A stretch of 64,000 nt of DNA, taken from Jaltomata sinuosa (Eukaryota; Streptophyta; Magnoliopsida; Solanales; Solanaceae). The stretch covers positions 84,431 to 148,430 of the forward strand of contig QJPP01000452.1 of the NCBI GenBank assembly GCA_003996215.1, given 5' to 3'. Position numbers and translations under genes: made by a program. Shown here one piece after another: positions 44,481 through 57,884 of the stretch. How positions within the stretch are numbered: position 1 is the stretch's first letter; each line of letters begins with the position of its first letter. Under the pieces are notes generated by a model, which saw only the letters and a program-made list of their open reading frames with translations, did no database searches and had not been told where the DNA came from.

Positions 44481-44939
44481 TCACCAAAAATCACATGCCT
44501 CTTTGCTCCACTTTAGGTTTGAATTTGCAGCCCTTTGGGGCCTGATTCTCAACTCATTTGGGGCTTCATGTGGGCAAAACTTCCTCCTCTTGGCTTGTAC
44601 TTGGACCATAAAATATATGTAGCACTTAACTTTGCCATAATTCTTGGGCTCAACCCACTCTTCACCATAATTTTTTTTCTGAAATGCACTCACCATAAAT
44701 TTTTTTCTTTCTGAAATGCATTCTTCAGCATAATTATTGCGCTCATTCTTGGGCTCTTCTTCCTCGATAAGCATCTTCTTGATTTTCCAGTGAAGCTCAA
44801 CAACCTTGTCTTGCAACTCCCTAGCTTGAGACTTTAACGGCGGTCTTCTCAGGGCTTCTATAGTTTCATCCTTGTCTGTGGACCTATCAAAAGGATTATT
44901 TGACTGAGTTTCCAAGTGAAGCAGTAAGCGATTATGCAT
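44481..44939 (-). CDS. unidentified 152-codon minus-strand frame in intron 3 (unit C)
   Basis: This is the counterpart of 28908-28444, still open despite many substitutions and a 9-nt deletion that keeps frame (loss of the EW-type residues before VKCYIYFM). No family is recognised. Persistence in two of three copies may only reflect recent duplication. Confidence 0.28.
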   Translation of the reverse strand: MHNRLLLHLETQSNNPFDRSTDKDETIEALRRPPLKSQARELQDKVVELHWKIKKMLIEEEEPKNERNNYAEECISERKKFMVSAFQKKNYGEEWVEPKNYGKVKCYIYFMVQVQAKRRKFCPHEAPNELRIRPQRAANSNLKWSKEACDFW

Positions 44940-45246
44940 ACTCAGTTGTAATACCCTAACTTTATATAAAAAACCATCTGAGCATCTGGCTTAACAACTA
45001 ATAAAGTTATTTCTGATCTGACTTGCAAGGGTTGCCATTATGGATCTGTTTCAGAAACATATTAGCTTGAGTGCGTATGGATCCTCTCGTAACCTAGAAT
45101 ATTATGTGCTAGGAATTCAGTAACTCATCAAAAGTTGGTTATTTTTTACTTGTTGGATCAATGTCTTGACCAATGAACTCATAGAGACACCAGTGGAACA
45201 ACACTGAGTTATGTTCCTCTCAATCCTGAAAACAATTGATGTGCAG

Positions 45247-45594
45247 GTTTAATCACAATACTGCTGCTGAGGATGTACACTTCACATCATCTTATTCTGA
45301 ATTTAATAATGATGCTGAAAATGAAAATTATGCAAACGATTACACTGGACCAACCAAGAGAACCTCTCATTCAGGAGGTGAATACTTCCGCGGGAGTGAC
45401 TTGGAGTCTTCTCTTTATGAATTTGATGATGATGCTCACAGCGGTAAGCATGAAAATGACAACAATGAACCAACCAAAGCTTATTCAAGGGTGAATCTAT
45501 GAGCGGGAGTTACTCGGTGGTTTCTTCATTTTCTGGGAATGATCTTACCGTTTTAGAAATGATCATGGTGAAAAAGGTCAAAGCTGGGGCTGAG
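45247..45594 (+). pseudogene. SET-domain gene exon 4 duplicate with frameshift (unit C)
   Basis: The exon is 348 nt against 349 in the active gene: one G is missing in the GGGG run at about 45489-45491, shifting the frame just after PTKAYSR and giving an early TGA. The acceptor and donor are intact. The NH block and both 120-bp repeats are present upstream of the break. Confidence 0.88.
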
Positions 45595-46393
45595 GTGAGG
45601 ATATATTTTTTAATCCAAGATTGTTATTCTAATTGCAGTTACTCTGCACACGGATGAGTAAAGTTTTCATCTTTTGTTTAGTTGAAGTTACATAGCCTAC
45701 TTTGATTGTATAAATTATATCCTGCCAGTATGCCGACAGTTCTTTATCACTGAATATCTTTGATTGGAGAAATAACTGAATATCTTTCCTCCTTTTCAGC
45801 CTGAAAAGTAGATGCAACAGAAACATCTGCTTTTTGATATCTTCTTTAAACTGATCCGACAATCTGAAGTGATATTCTTCTTTTAGTGGCTGTTGGCTTG
45901 TGGGACTTGGGTAAGTTATCCCAACATAAACTCTCGAATAAACTAATATGATGTTTGGTTGGCTGGATAAGAATACATTAATGCCGTATAACTATTTTAA
46001 CGTTGATGAAGGAAATAATCTCCACATAACAAATTTAACATTTGGTTGGATGTATTAACATTGATGCACACACTTACGTGGGAATCTCTGAACTTTTTTA
46101 TGCGGGATAGAATGTTGAGTAAGAATTCATATATTAGCAATGCGGGAAATTGAAAGTAAAAAAATGCCCTTGTAGTAGCCCTGTAGGTGATTCCTTGTAG
46201 TGTTATGCACCAGATAACAGTCCCTACATTATTTTTTACTGCATGAATTCCTTCATTATTATTCACCATGTTAATAATCTCAATATTATAATCATATAAC
46301 TAGTGTGTGAACAAAGTAACCCCTTATTGTCCAATTGGTATTCCTTACTGGTTTGTGAACAACTTATTTAATGATTTTTGTGTGGTTGTATAT

Positions 46394-49300
46394 TGTCACG
46401 ACCCGATTTCTCGGTCATGATGGCACCTACAACCCCCCAGTAGGCGAACCAATTCTCGTAGCCCAGAAAAATTAGTAATGGGCTAGTATCTAACAAATAA
46501 GCGGGAGAATAGTTTAATAAGCAAAAGTAAGGGAACAAGATGAAGATAATAGATAACAGGAATATATATATACATATGCGGAAACTAAACCAAAACCCAA
46601 GACCTGGTATCATAGTATAGAGCCAGAACTACATATAAGGGATACAAACGATGCAAAACAACGTATACAGATGTCTCCGAATGGTAATAGAGTACATAAA
46701 GAAAAAGATAAACTAAAGCTAAGCTTCGATCGCCAAGAGCTCACCCTCAGTCTGAAGTAGTCCCCAACATATCTCCAAGCACGAATCACAATGATCTAAC
46801 GACGATGGCCCACGCTAGGATCTGCACCAAAAGATGCAGGGGGTAGGGTGAGCACCAAATGCGAAGCATAAGGTACCCAGTAGGTATCATAGGCCGACTG
46901 GGCACATATAAGATAAAAGCGTAGTAACAGACAAAATAGAAATAAGTAGTCAGAGAAATCAACGAAAGGTACACAAGAACTAGCCCAGAGGGAAATCAAC
47001 AGAACCACATGTGAGGCCAGCAAGCAGAATATATAGACCATAGGCACAGGTGAAAGTAAGAAATGATGCACCTGGGGTCCTTGCAATAACAGTGTATACA
47101 TAATAAGTTTACTAAATGGACGGTATACCGGTAACCTCAAGTGTAAGAAGAAGAGAGAAAGCGTAATGATAGGCATGCTCAGAGACAGGAATCAAACTCA
47201 ACTAATCATATCAATCTCAAATCCAGAAACTGACAGCCTAGCAGTAACCAATTTCATACTTAACCGTAACAAAGAACAATTCTGTAAGTAAATAGCAAGA
47301 GTCTACCTACAGTCCCCCGGCCGCCCATACAACCGAGGAACACAAACAAGTGAAAACAAACCCTACGACATCCCATACTACCAGAGCGTACAATCAACAA
47401 AAAAAACAAGGGTGGAGCCTCAAACAATGAATGATATGATGCATGAAGATCTCAAGTGAAATGGTATCTCTGTATGTATCTCCTCCGGTGCCGATCCGGC
47501 CCAGCAGGTAGGTTCCATGGAAGGACACTGCCCGTATACCTCTACTTCGCCGTATACCCTTCCTCCGGCACATGCAGCTCGAAGCCCCAGGCCCAGATGG
47601 CAAGGTCCATGGAGGTCCCCGACCCCATACTAAAACTCAGTATCAAAATATGTCATCTGGAAGCAAGTTTGGGTTCAAGATAGAGACCCAGTCTCGAATA
47701 TGATGCCCAGACCCTGTCCAGGACTAAAGTAGTGGGAAAATATCTCAAAAACCCCTCCAAGGGTTCCCGGGCATAACCGGGTCTAAACAGTAGAAAGTCA
47801 TCTCAGGTGCTCGGTCCGATCGAGGCTAAAATTATCTCAAGTAGCAAGAAAACTCAACTAGCACCCCGGCCCTGCCGAGTCTAGCGTTAATCGTAAAACT
47901 GGTGATATAAGTCATAATTTTATCTTCTTTTACCCAAGAACATTCACAAGTTAAATCAAACCATTTCCAATTTGTTTCCATCAAAAACGGGCCCCCGGGG
48001 CCATGCAAAGTTTAGAAAATAGTGCCAGTAGGCCCGAAGCCAAAACCTTAGTAAAACATGGATAAAACCTCTATATATGCATGGAAATGGTACGATCAAA
48101 CACAAAAGATGCCCAACAGCTTACAATCAACCTATCAACCCTGCACAGGCCTATAGCTAGTCAGCAAGCATAACCAACCTTGAAGGATAATTCTATGCCC
48201 GGGACTCGCGGACATTCCCAATATCCCACCTTCTATGTTCCAGAGTCAACAAGGCCTCACAGGACCACAAGGTAAATAAAACATATCGGCAAGTACTACA
48301 AGCAACGGAGGAACAAAAGTAGGCGGACATGAATAAAGCGGTCAAGGTCTGTGGTACCAACCTAATAATCCAACCCAAGGATGCCAGCTAGTATAATTTT
48401 ACCCGATATATGCTAAGTCTAGGGATTTTAAACCATAACCTACCTGTCGTCCAATGACAATCTGCTTTAGAACAATGATGTCCAAGCCCTAACCACTCCA
48501 AAAATCTCCAAAATGAAATCAAACTCGAATTCGTACTTGAAGTAGGTAATTGATTGCTTTCGGTGATCGACTAAGTCCTCAAAATAATCTTTTTCACCCA
48601 CTTGTTTTTCATAGCGTGCACGAGAATATGGGCAGCATATAAAACTAACTTTGTAGGATATGTAAGTTGAAGATAAAAATGGAAAATAAGATGAAAAATG
48701 GTCTTAAATATAAAGATATTCTATAATTTTAAAGGGAAAATATATTCAGTGGTTGTACCCAAATCATCACAATAATTCAAGATAAAGGATAAGTGGTGTA
48801 TTTATTACACCTCATAATTCACTTGCTTCCACCACTCTCCACGTGGGAGCCTTGGTGTCAATCCCACAAGGTAATTTTTATCTAGTTATGTATATATTGG
48901 GGTATTGCACAAATTTTTGATAAAATACATATAACTTTCTGAATATACCATAATTACTAGAAAATTATTTCCAATAAAACCTACTACATTATAATAATAA
49001 TTTTCAACATAAATAAATTTACTATTTCCGTTAAAGTATTACAATGTATAAGAATCTTATAAAATAAACACATACACAATTATGTCACAACAAAAGTATT
49101 TTTCATACACATTTAAAATACTTTAAAAAGGCAATAAAAATATAACTTTTTACCATATTCAACTTTAAAATAATATATTTTCAAATACGCGCGATGTTAA
49201 TAAAATTCTTAACTTTAGGCTCGCAAGCCTTTGATACAGAACGAAGGTTAAGGTCGTACGGTCGCAATTCACCATCACACAAATTTGATACTCAGCTTCT

Positions 49301-49451
49301 AAGATAGGGAATTGATCATAACGACTAATCGAACGGCCAGGCCACCGAATCCCCAGTCCCAGCAAGCCATAAATGACTTGGAGCCACTACAGGAAAGCTC
49401 TAACAGTACAAGAAAAATGTATACGTGGAAATGACTAGAAGAGTCATTACA
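46394..49451 (-). mobile_element. solo LTR, Tekay type, in intron 4 of unit C
   Basis: It runs from TGTCACGACC to GTCATTACA on the plus strand (3058 bp), flanked by the 5-bp duplication TATAT (46389-46393 and 49452-49456). Unit A has the uninterrupted site GTTGTATATTGAC at 15850-15854. No internal region remains, so it is a solo LTR left by LTR-LTR recombination. It is closely similar to the LTR at 37246-40324. Confidence 0.93.
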
Positions 49452-49562
49452 TATATTGACTTTTGTATCAAATTAAAAGAGAAAGTTTTAAGTGTGTTAT
49501 ACTCTCTACTGTTTCACTGGTTCATCATTCTCTTAGTGGGGCTTCTGTGTAAACCTTTGTAG

Positions 49563-50236
49563 GTATTCAATACATATGGTTCTTTAGGTAATGCTTCTCT
49601 GCTACACAGGTATGGATTTGCAGAGCCGGATAACCAGTATGACATTGTGAACCTTGATCTGGAGCTTGTACTTCAGTGGAGTTCATCTCAGTTTTCACAT
49701 CGTTACACTGGGAAGAGTTATCACTACGGAGAAAATTAGATTATTCTGGATGCGTTAGCCAAAATTCCAAATATTTTGAAATTTCATTTGATGGGAAGCC
49801 GCAAGTTGAGTTGTTGGTTTTGATTTACATAATATTATTTCCAGAGAAAGTATATGCTGAACTCAATCTTGCAGTATCTATCACCAGTGGTTTTGAAAAG
49901 TCTAAGGGCTTCGAATTATCGAAGAAAGATACTATTTTATTTGGAAAAGGTTTTGAGTCGAGCAACTGTATGTTGCTGATAGATGGAGTTTGTGCGGCTC
50001 TGTCGGCACTAGCAGATATTCGGGAAAGTTTATATGGTTCAAGCCATCTAGAAGAAGATGGTATCTAAACTTTGAACTGTTGCTGTCTGGTGAAAGAACC
50101 TAAGATATATTATTCATTGGTGTTGCGCATTAGTGAGAGAAGGATCCTTGAGAAGCTAAGGTCTTATGCCTCTGCTAGTGCTATAATGCGGACAAAAGAG
50201 GGAGGTAAAACTAGGAAAAGAGCAAAGATTGAATAA
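49563..50236 (+). pseudogene. SET-domain gene exon 5 duplicate, frameshifted (unit C)
   Basis: The exon is 674 nt against 675 in the active gene. A one-base loss in the AGGAGGAGG run near 49710-49716 changes frame and gives TAG at the LRRKL-D position; the restored downstream frame (to 50068) also ends early at TAA 50066-50068. The remaining text stays close to the active copy to the original stop. Confidence 0.88.
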
Positions 50237-50948
50237 TTTGTGACAACTATCCTGAGCTATTGCGATTACGGCCAGAGGTGTTCCTGGATGAAAGGTGCAG
50301 ACTAGACTGAGTTCTCCATATCATACTCCTGCAACCAAAGTTCCTTGGCATCAATTCTGGTGTTGTACTGTTCAGCAGGACTCCACTTTGCTTCAGAGAA
50401 GAAGAGCAAAGTTTGACGCATTAGCATGCAGAGTAGTTGTATTTGCTTTTGGAATTGGCATGAGCTGGCAATGCAACTCCAATGGCAATAGCTGTTCATT
50501 GATTAAAACTTTTCCGAGTATTCTGTTCGCATTTCTCCCTTGTTTTGAAAAATCTTTTTTCACAATTTATCTCAGCTGTTTTGGTTTGCTTGCGAAATAG
50601 GTATCTAGTGAAATAAACTCAAAATCATTGTCGAAACAACTGAAATTTAAGATTAAACCATGAAAAGAGAAAAGCAGAACACGGAAAACAAAAGTGTAAC
50701 AATGTATCACCAAATCTTTTATGAAAAATTCAAGTTATATTAAAAATTAACACAAGCTTAAACCTAGTGATAAGAAAAAAAGGTCGACTAAACAAAGGAA
50801 GAAAAGGGGGAAAACTTGGGGAATGCACATATCTGGGCAAGGACCGCAGATAAAGTGAACAGCAATAATTTCAAGAGTACTAAAGCAAAATGCCAAATTA
50901 AAGTAAATGCTGAAGCTTTCCAAAAGGCTCAAAGTGCCCTGCTTGAAA
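50237..50948 (+). other. 3' flank of unit C exon 5, no gene seen
   Basis: It is nearly identical to 16636-17347. It passes directly into TTAAATTATTGCC, the empty site of the MULE-like insertion found in unit A. Confidence 0.7.
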
Positions 50949-50957
50949 TTAAATTAT

Positions 50958-52684
50958 TGCCAGATGCTTATATTTATACAGCAAAATTAAGGAACATTTT
51001 ACTTTCTTTAATATATATTTTTTTCTTTTTGATCAAGAATAAATATTTCATTCTCTATGGAGGTCATATCATATCAGTGGCCTCAAATTCTTACCTTTTC
51101 TAAGAGACGACTCCCTTTATTTTGCAAGCTAATTCTTATGAATCAAAATTGGCTTGCGGCTTGCCTTTTCCACTCTTTGAACTATGCTTGCCTCATAGTT
51201 AACGCTTTAATTGGTAGAATTAATAGCGAACACTATCTTGCGTCATTCACTTCTATTTATGTGTGTCCTATCTCTAGGAAAAGATCCAAAACCTAACTGA
51301 CAAGGAGTTTTACTCATACTGTATTAAAATTTACCACACAATGAATCACTTACATTTTGCTATATAAGAATTGCAACGAGTGAAACTAACAAATATATTC
51401 ACAGGTGAGATTTCAACAACATACCATAATCCATAAAATTATAGGTCACCACTCTTCCTAAACCATTTATACCTCTTCTCGGCAATATTATCGTCAACAG
51501 TGTCCCTTAAAGGAGTAGGTACAATCACGACCTCCATTACCGTCAACATTATCGTTAACACAAACTTGTTAAATTATATTGTTCAAAATGATGGAGTTAG
51601 ATTTGTCCTTTTTTATATCATTTATAAGTACAGTGATGCACAGTCAAATATCATTGTATAGTAGCTAGAGTAATTAATAAGTACTGTAAAACGTTCATAT
51701 TGACGCTAAAGTAGAAATTAGAAACAACATGTACACACTATGCATATATAAAAGATAGTATATATAAAGTTATAGATGATATTAAAAGGATAATTAAATC
51801 TAATTAGAGATGAATGGATGATGTAGCTAATATCACGTAATCATCAAAAATAATTCCGATCACTGAAGAGATACAAGCAATAGATACCACTTTTAAACCA
51901 CAAGGATGTAATTGCAGATTGTATCTCACAATAAATTTTTTGAAGAAGCTCTTCGATCCCATCTAACTAGGTTGATAACTGTGCATAAACCCATAAAAAA
52001 TTCTACCTTTTCTGCTTTAGGTAAAAGCTACTACGACTTGCTTATCCGTAAGCTAGAAAATTTACCCCACGGGAGAACGAAAAAACATCAAGAATGAAGA
52101 AAAATGCAAGCTTCACCATAACGATAACATGGACATAAAAAAACCTAAAGAAAAGCATAGAAATGAATATCCAAATTGGATAACAAGAGATTGTGAAACA
52201 AATGTTGATAAGGTTTTACTTGAGAAAGTAAAGAGTATTGGAGGAGAGAATGTGGGTAGACCTTGTACGACACAACTTTTCAGTTTGATTCTATTTTGTA
52301 TCCCATATTTTTAATTAAAAGATAAGGCCCATGCCTCATTTTATTAATAAGAAAAATATGTACACAAAATGAACTAGGCCCAAAACCCGGCCCAACTCAA
52401 AAATGGAAACAAAATAAAAACAACAAAGTTCAGACAAAACAAAAACAAAAGAAAATATCTAAAGAGTTGAAAAGTTGGATCATGAACATTCATCTTCTTC
52501 ATCGAGAGCTCACAATCCAAGCTCAGATCTTTGAATCTCTGTTGAGACGACTGCTACGAGATCAATATCTGGTGAGTTAGCCTAATCCTAAATAAAAATT
52601 CATGGTCCTTTTTGTTTTCTTCAATAGCTCATTCTTCACTGTGTTGAAGGATCTCAAGAGTCGAGTGAGAGTGATGTGGTCTTA
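50958..52684. other. downstream flank of unit C, no recognised gene
   Basis: It is the counterpart of 19185-20910. A frame at 51912-52097 (from IVSHNKFFEEALRSHLTRL to GRTKKHQE) follows TGTAATTGCAG, resembling an exon with an acceptor, but I cannot place it in any family and found no matching neighbours. Otherwise nothing was seen. Confidence 0.4.
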
Positions 52685-55600
52685 TGTCACGCCCCGAGCC
52701 TACCTCCTGGATGTAACATGGGACCCAAGATCACAAGTGATCTCAAGATAACCCTCTGGCATTAACATAACTTAAAAACTAAATAGAACATAAGAACGGA
52801 AGCTTAACTGAAGTAATGAGCAACTTAATTTGTTATATAAATATAATTCTAAAGATGACAATCTGAATTAAACTAAGTATCTGACTCTATGTGTGAAAGC
52901 CTCTACTACTGATGAGCTACTGGGACAAGCCCCCAGCTAACTCTAAATACTGAAAACTGAATGAAAGAACTAAAATTCTAGGATGAGGCTAAACTCCAAG
53001 TCCTCGAAGGAAGAGGACTCACCAAGCTGGCTGGATGTGCTGCTGACCTACAAGCCACAAATCTGGGAGCGGGCTATAAGATCTACATCATAATAGGATG
53101 CAGCACAAAGAAGTATGCGATCAGTACTATGAAATGTATTGAGTATGTGAGATATGCATAAGTAAGGTAAAAACATGCTTGAAACATAATTAAAACTGAG
53201 ATCATGCATAAAAGAGATATCATAAATAAATACCATAGGTTGAGTTCAAGCATGAAATAGAATAGCTTAATGCTTAAAACCTTCATACGAGAGTTTTTTA
53301 TAACCGACAATAGACCATGTGAGCTACATAGAATCTAACTATATGTAATGACCCTTCCGGTCATTTTCACATATACGTTTTCCTTGTGCCGTTAGAGCTT
53401 GTTGTAGCGGACCCAAGTTATTTAAGGCTTTTTGGGATCGGTATTTCGGTGCCGGGTCCATTTGTTTGGTCGCATTATAAGTTTTGAAGTCAGGCAAGTC
53501 GGCAAAAGTTATCGTAAGTTCTTTAATAAATTTTCTGAACTTTGGGTAAAATGTCTCGGAGCTTTTCTCTCAATATATAAAGAGTTAGAAGTCCCCCAAA
53601 ATACCAAATCGAAGGTCTACGAGTCTAGTTTCCAACGCATAAAACCTCACGTCCAACTGATCGCGGAGTAAAATGTTATGACTGTTTTACCGCGGACTAT
53701 CTGGCAGAAAATGGGTTGCGAACCGGGTCGCGAACCGGGTCGGGTCGAACTCGATTTAAGCCTCAACTTCACGTTTTAAAATGCCGTTTCAGTTCTGAAA
53801 CAGGGAGAAAACATAAGGGAGGGTTCCAAGAGAGTTCTTGAGTATCAAAATCGTGCGATGGTGAGTTGCGAGCCTAAGTTTGAGAATTTATTAAACATCG
53901 CGTGTATTTGAAAATATTTTATTTGAAAGTTGAATTTGGTAAAAAGTTATATTATTATTACCTTTTTAAAAATATTTTAAAGGTTTATGAAAAATATTTT
54001 TGTTACGATATAATTGTATATGTATTTATTTTATAAGGTTTTTATACATTGTAATATTTTGACGGAGATAGTAAATTTAGTTATGTTGAAAATTATTATT
54101 ATAATATAGTAGGTTTTTTTTTGAAATGATTTTCTATTAATTATGGTATATTCAAAAAGCTATATTTATTTTACCACGAACTTATGCAATACCTGAATAC
54201 TTACGTAGTGGAATGGAATTAATTGTGTGGTACCACTCCACTTCCACGTGGAAGTGAAGTGGAATGTGCAGCAATTAGTGTCACTATAGGTGGCATCTAA
54301 TTAATGCCTTGACTTTTTGGGTTAATTAATTAATTGATTAATTAATGTGTAAGGCATTCACTTGTTCAACGTTTGTTCATGATTCATAGATATTAATCAA
54401 CTCCTGTTCATCATAATTCGATGAGGAGGTGCAATTTTATAAACTCTTCAGTATATGTATATACTTACACCCACGAGTGAAGGGAATTGTGGGGAAGAAA
54501 TTATATTTTGATGTTATGTTTAATTTTGAAAAGGAAATCAATTATCTACGTCAAGTTATTCAAGCACGAGTTCAGGTTTGATTTCGTTTTGGAGCTTCTT
54601 TTCGGAGAGGTTCGAGCTTGTCATCGGACGACAGGTAGGTTACGGTTTATTTTCCCTAGACTCCGCATATATAGGATAAAATTGTATTAATAGGCATCCT
54701 TGGGTTGGTTTATTAAGTTGGTACCACAGACCTCGATCGCTTTATTCATGTCCGCCTACTTTTGTTCCTCCGTTGCTTGTAGTATTTGCCGATATATTTT
54801 ATTTACCCTTGTGGTCCTGTGAGGCCTTGTTGACTCTGGAACATAGAAGGTGGGATTTTGGGAATGTCCGCGAGTCCCGGGCATAGAATTATCCTTCTAG
54901 GCTGGTTATGCTTGCTGAGTAGCTGTGGGCATGTGCAGGGTCGATAGGTTGATTGTGAGCTGCTGGGCAGCTATAGTGTTTGATCATACCATTTCCATGC
55001 ATATAAAGAGGTTTTATCCATGTTTTACTATGGTTTGGGCTTCGGGCCTACTGACACTATTTTCTAAACCTTGCATGGCCCCGGGGGCCGTTTTTTTTAT
55101 GGGAATAAATTGGAAATGGTTTGATTTAACTTGTGAATATTCTTGGGCAAAAGAAGGTAAAATTATGATTTAAATCACCAGTTTTACGATTAACGCTAGA
55201 CTCGGCGGGGCCGGGGTGCTAGTTGAGTTTTCTTGCTATTTGAGATAATTTTAGCCTCGGTCGGACCGAGCACCCGAGATGACTTTCTACTGTTTAGACC
55301 CGGTTATGCCCGGGCACCCTTGGAGGGTTTTTTTTTGAGATATTTTCCTACTACTTTAGTCCTGGACAGGGTCTGGGCATGCATATTCGAGACTGGGTCT
55401 CTATCTTGATACCGGACTTGCTTCCGGACGACATGTTTGGATACTGAGTTTTAGTATGGGGGTCTGGGAGCCTCCAATGGACCTTGCCAGTCCGATGCCA
55501 GGGGCTACGGGCTGCCGTGTTGCGGAGGAAGGGTATATCGGTGGAGTAGAGGTAACGGGCAATGTCCCTCCCATGGAAAACCTACCTGCTTGGGTCCAGA

Positions 55601-57883
55601 TCGGCCCGGAGGAGGTAACATACAGAGATACCATGGCACTTGAGATCTTCATGCATCATATCATTCATTGTTGAGGCTCCACCCTTGTTTGCTGTTTGCT
55701 GATTGTACGCTCCGGTAGTATGGGATGCCGGAGGGTTTGTTTTCACTTGTTTGTGTTCCTCGGTTGTATGGGCGGCCGGGGGACTGTAGGTAGAATTTTG
55801 CTATTTACTTACAGAATTGTTCCCTGTTACGATTAAGTATGAAATTGGTTACTGCTAGACTGTTAGTTTCTGGATTTGAGATTGATATGATTAGTTGAGT
55901 TTGATTCATGTCTCTGAGCATGCCTATCATTACTCTTTCTCTCTTTTTCTTACACTTGAGGTTACCGGTATACCGTCCATTTCGTAAACTTATTATGTAT
56001 ACACTGTTATTGCAAGGACCCCAGGTGCGTTACTCCTTACTTTCACCTGTGCCTATGGTGTGTATATTCTGCTTACTGGCCTCACATGTGGTTCTGTTGA
56101 TTTCCCTCTGGGCTAGTTCCTGTGTACCTTTCGTTGATTTCTATGACTGCTTGCTTCTATTCTGTCTATTACTACGCTTTTATCTTATATGTGCCCAGTC
56201 GGCCTATGATACCTACTGGGTACCTTATGCTTCGCATTTGGTGCTCACCCTTACTCCCCTACATCTTTGGGTGCAGATCCTAGCGTGGGCCATCATCGTT
56301 AGATCATTGTGATTCGTGCTTGGAGATCTGTTGGGAACTACTTCAGACTGAGGGTGAGCTCTTGGCGATCAGAGCTTAGCTTTAGTTTATCTTTTGCTTT
56401 ATGTACTCTATTACCATTCAGAGACATCTGTATATGTTGTTTTGGATCGTTTGCACTCCATGTATGTAGTTTTGGCTCTATACTATGATACCAGGTCTTG
56501 GGGTTTGATTTAGTTTCCGCATATGTATATATATACTCATGTTATCTATTCTACCGCTTATTTGTTAGATAGTAGCCCATCACTAATGGTCCTGGGCTAC
56601 GGGGATTGGTTCACCTACCGGGGGTTGTAGGTGCCATCATGACTGAGAAATCGGATTGTGACACTATATCACCCTAGTTGGCAAAGCTACCCCGAACCTT
56701 GCCAAGGTATAGGGTACTATACATATCGTAGTGTGGAACCACTTTCATAAGGGGAAAATCTCAACTAACGAGGACCCTCTTAACCTACGCTGGAAACATA
56801 GTTTTGGACTTGAGTTATCTAGAACCCTCATCGCTCGGTGGTAAATACTACTCCCAAAATATACATATAGCTCATAATATACTAATGACATATCAAATGC
56901 CGAAATCTAGTGAAAAGCATAAGGACACATATAGTGTCATGCAAATTCAAATCACAAGTCTTAAAGCTTAGCATAGCCATAATTGAAATCATACTTTTCT
57001 TTCTAAAATCATGGCTTGAAGAATTAGGCATGCAATTTCTTAATACATAAGGCCATGTTATCTAAACATGCCAATTTTCACTTGAAAACATGCAAATTGA
57101 AGGAATCGTGCTAGAAATCATCTTTAATGCATGGGATTTTGAAATCAATTAAGGAACCTCAAATAAATCATAGATAAGCTATGAGAAATCATGAATTGAT
57201 GCTTAAAAACAGAACCCATAAGTTTTTTCCAAATTGGGTAAGAACCCTAATTTCACAATTTCATAAATCAAAGTAAAACATGGGGTTTTGGGCATAAGGG
57301 TGAAAGAAATTCCTTATTGAATACCCACATACCTTATTGAAGCTTGCTTGATCTATGATGAAAAGAAATGGAGGCTTGAACTTGGAGCTTGAAACTTGGA
57401 TCTTGAAGGAGTTTCTTTTCCTCTTTTGGTAGATGAATGAAGAGTAATGAAAGACTTAGGCTCATAGGAGTAGAAACCCTACTAAAAGTGTCCAAAATAA
57501 CCTCACTTAAGAGTTAAACGAGTGGGTAATTATAACAATACCCCTGAGATTTTATTTAGAAAAAGTTATGAAAAACTCAATTTCAGGGATCACGAGTGTA
57601 ATCCACGAGCCATAGACCAAACTAAAACTCATGATTTTCATTCGTGGTTCCTGGCCCAAATAATCAACTGCAGATGTGGTTCTACGAGTCAACAGGATAG
57701 ATCGTAGAATAAACTACGATCCATAGACCCATTCATAGTTCCTGGAAAAATAGGCAGACCTCAGATCAAGTTCCATGAGTGAACAGTACGGTCTGTAGAA
57801 TGAACTATGGTCAGTAGAACCCACTCGTGGTTCTTGGAAAAATAGTCAGTCCTCAGGTTTGATTCTATGAGTCAATAGGATGG
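52685..57883 (-). mobile_element. older gypsy-type LTR split by a solo LTR
   Basis: The LTR starts TGTCACGCCCCGAG and is the counterpart of 20911-22857. It is interrupted at CTATA by the solo LTR 53344-56663. Its two parts total about 1.87 kb. Its right end is cut at 57883 next to TTGATAACAATATC, as in unit A. Confidence 0.65.
53344..56663 (+). mobile_element. solo LTR, Tekay-related, plus orientation
   Basis: It runs from TGTAATGACC to ATTGTGACA (3320 bp), flanked by CTATA (53339-53343 and 56664-56668); unit A has the single site AACTATATCACCC at 21563-21567. Much of it is the reverse complement of the LTR at 46394-49451, for example the CTCGGTCGGACCGAGCACC block, but it has extra sequence near its 5' end. 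A TATATAAAG box at 53574-53582 may be the LTR promoter. No interior remains. Confidence 0.92.
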
Positions 57884-57884
57884 T

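Noticed and set aside
54487..56312. Several 60-130-codon frames inside the solo LTR 53344-56663
   Set aside because: They lie within a non-coding LTR, match no family and are mirrored in other LTR copies with breaks.
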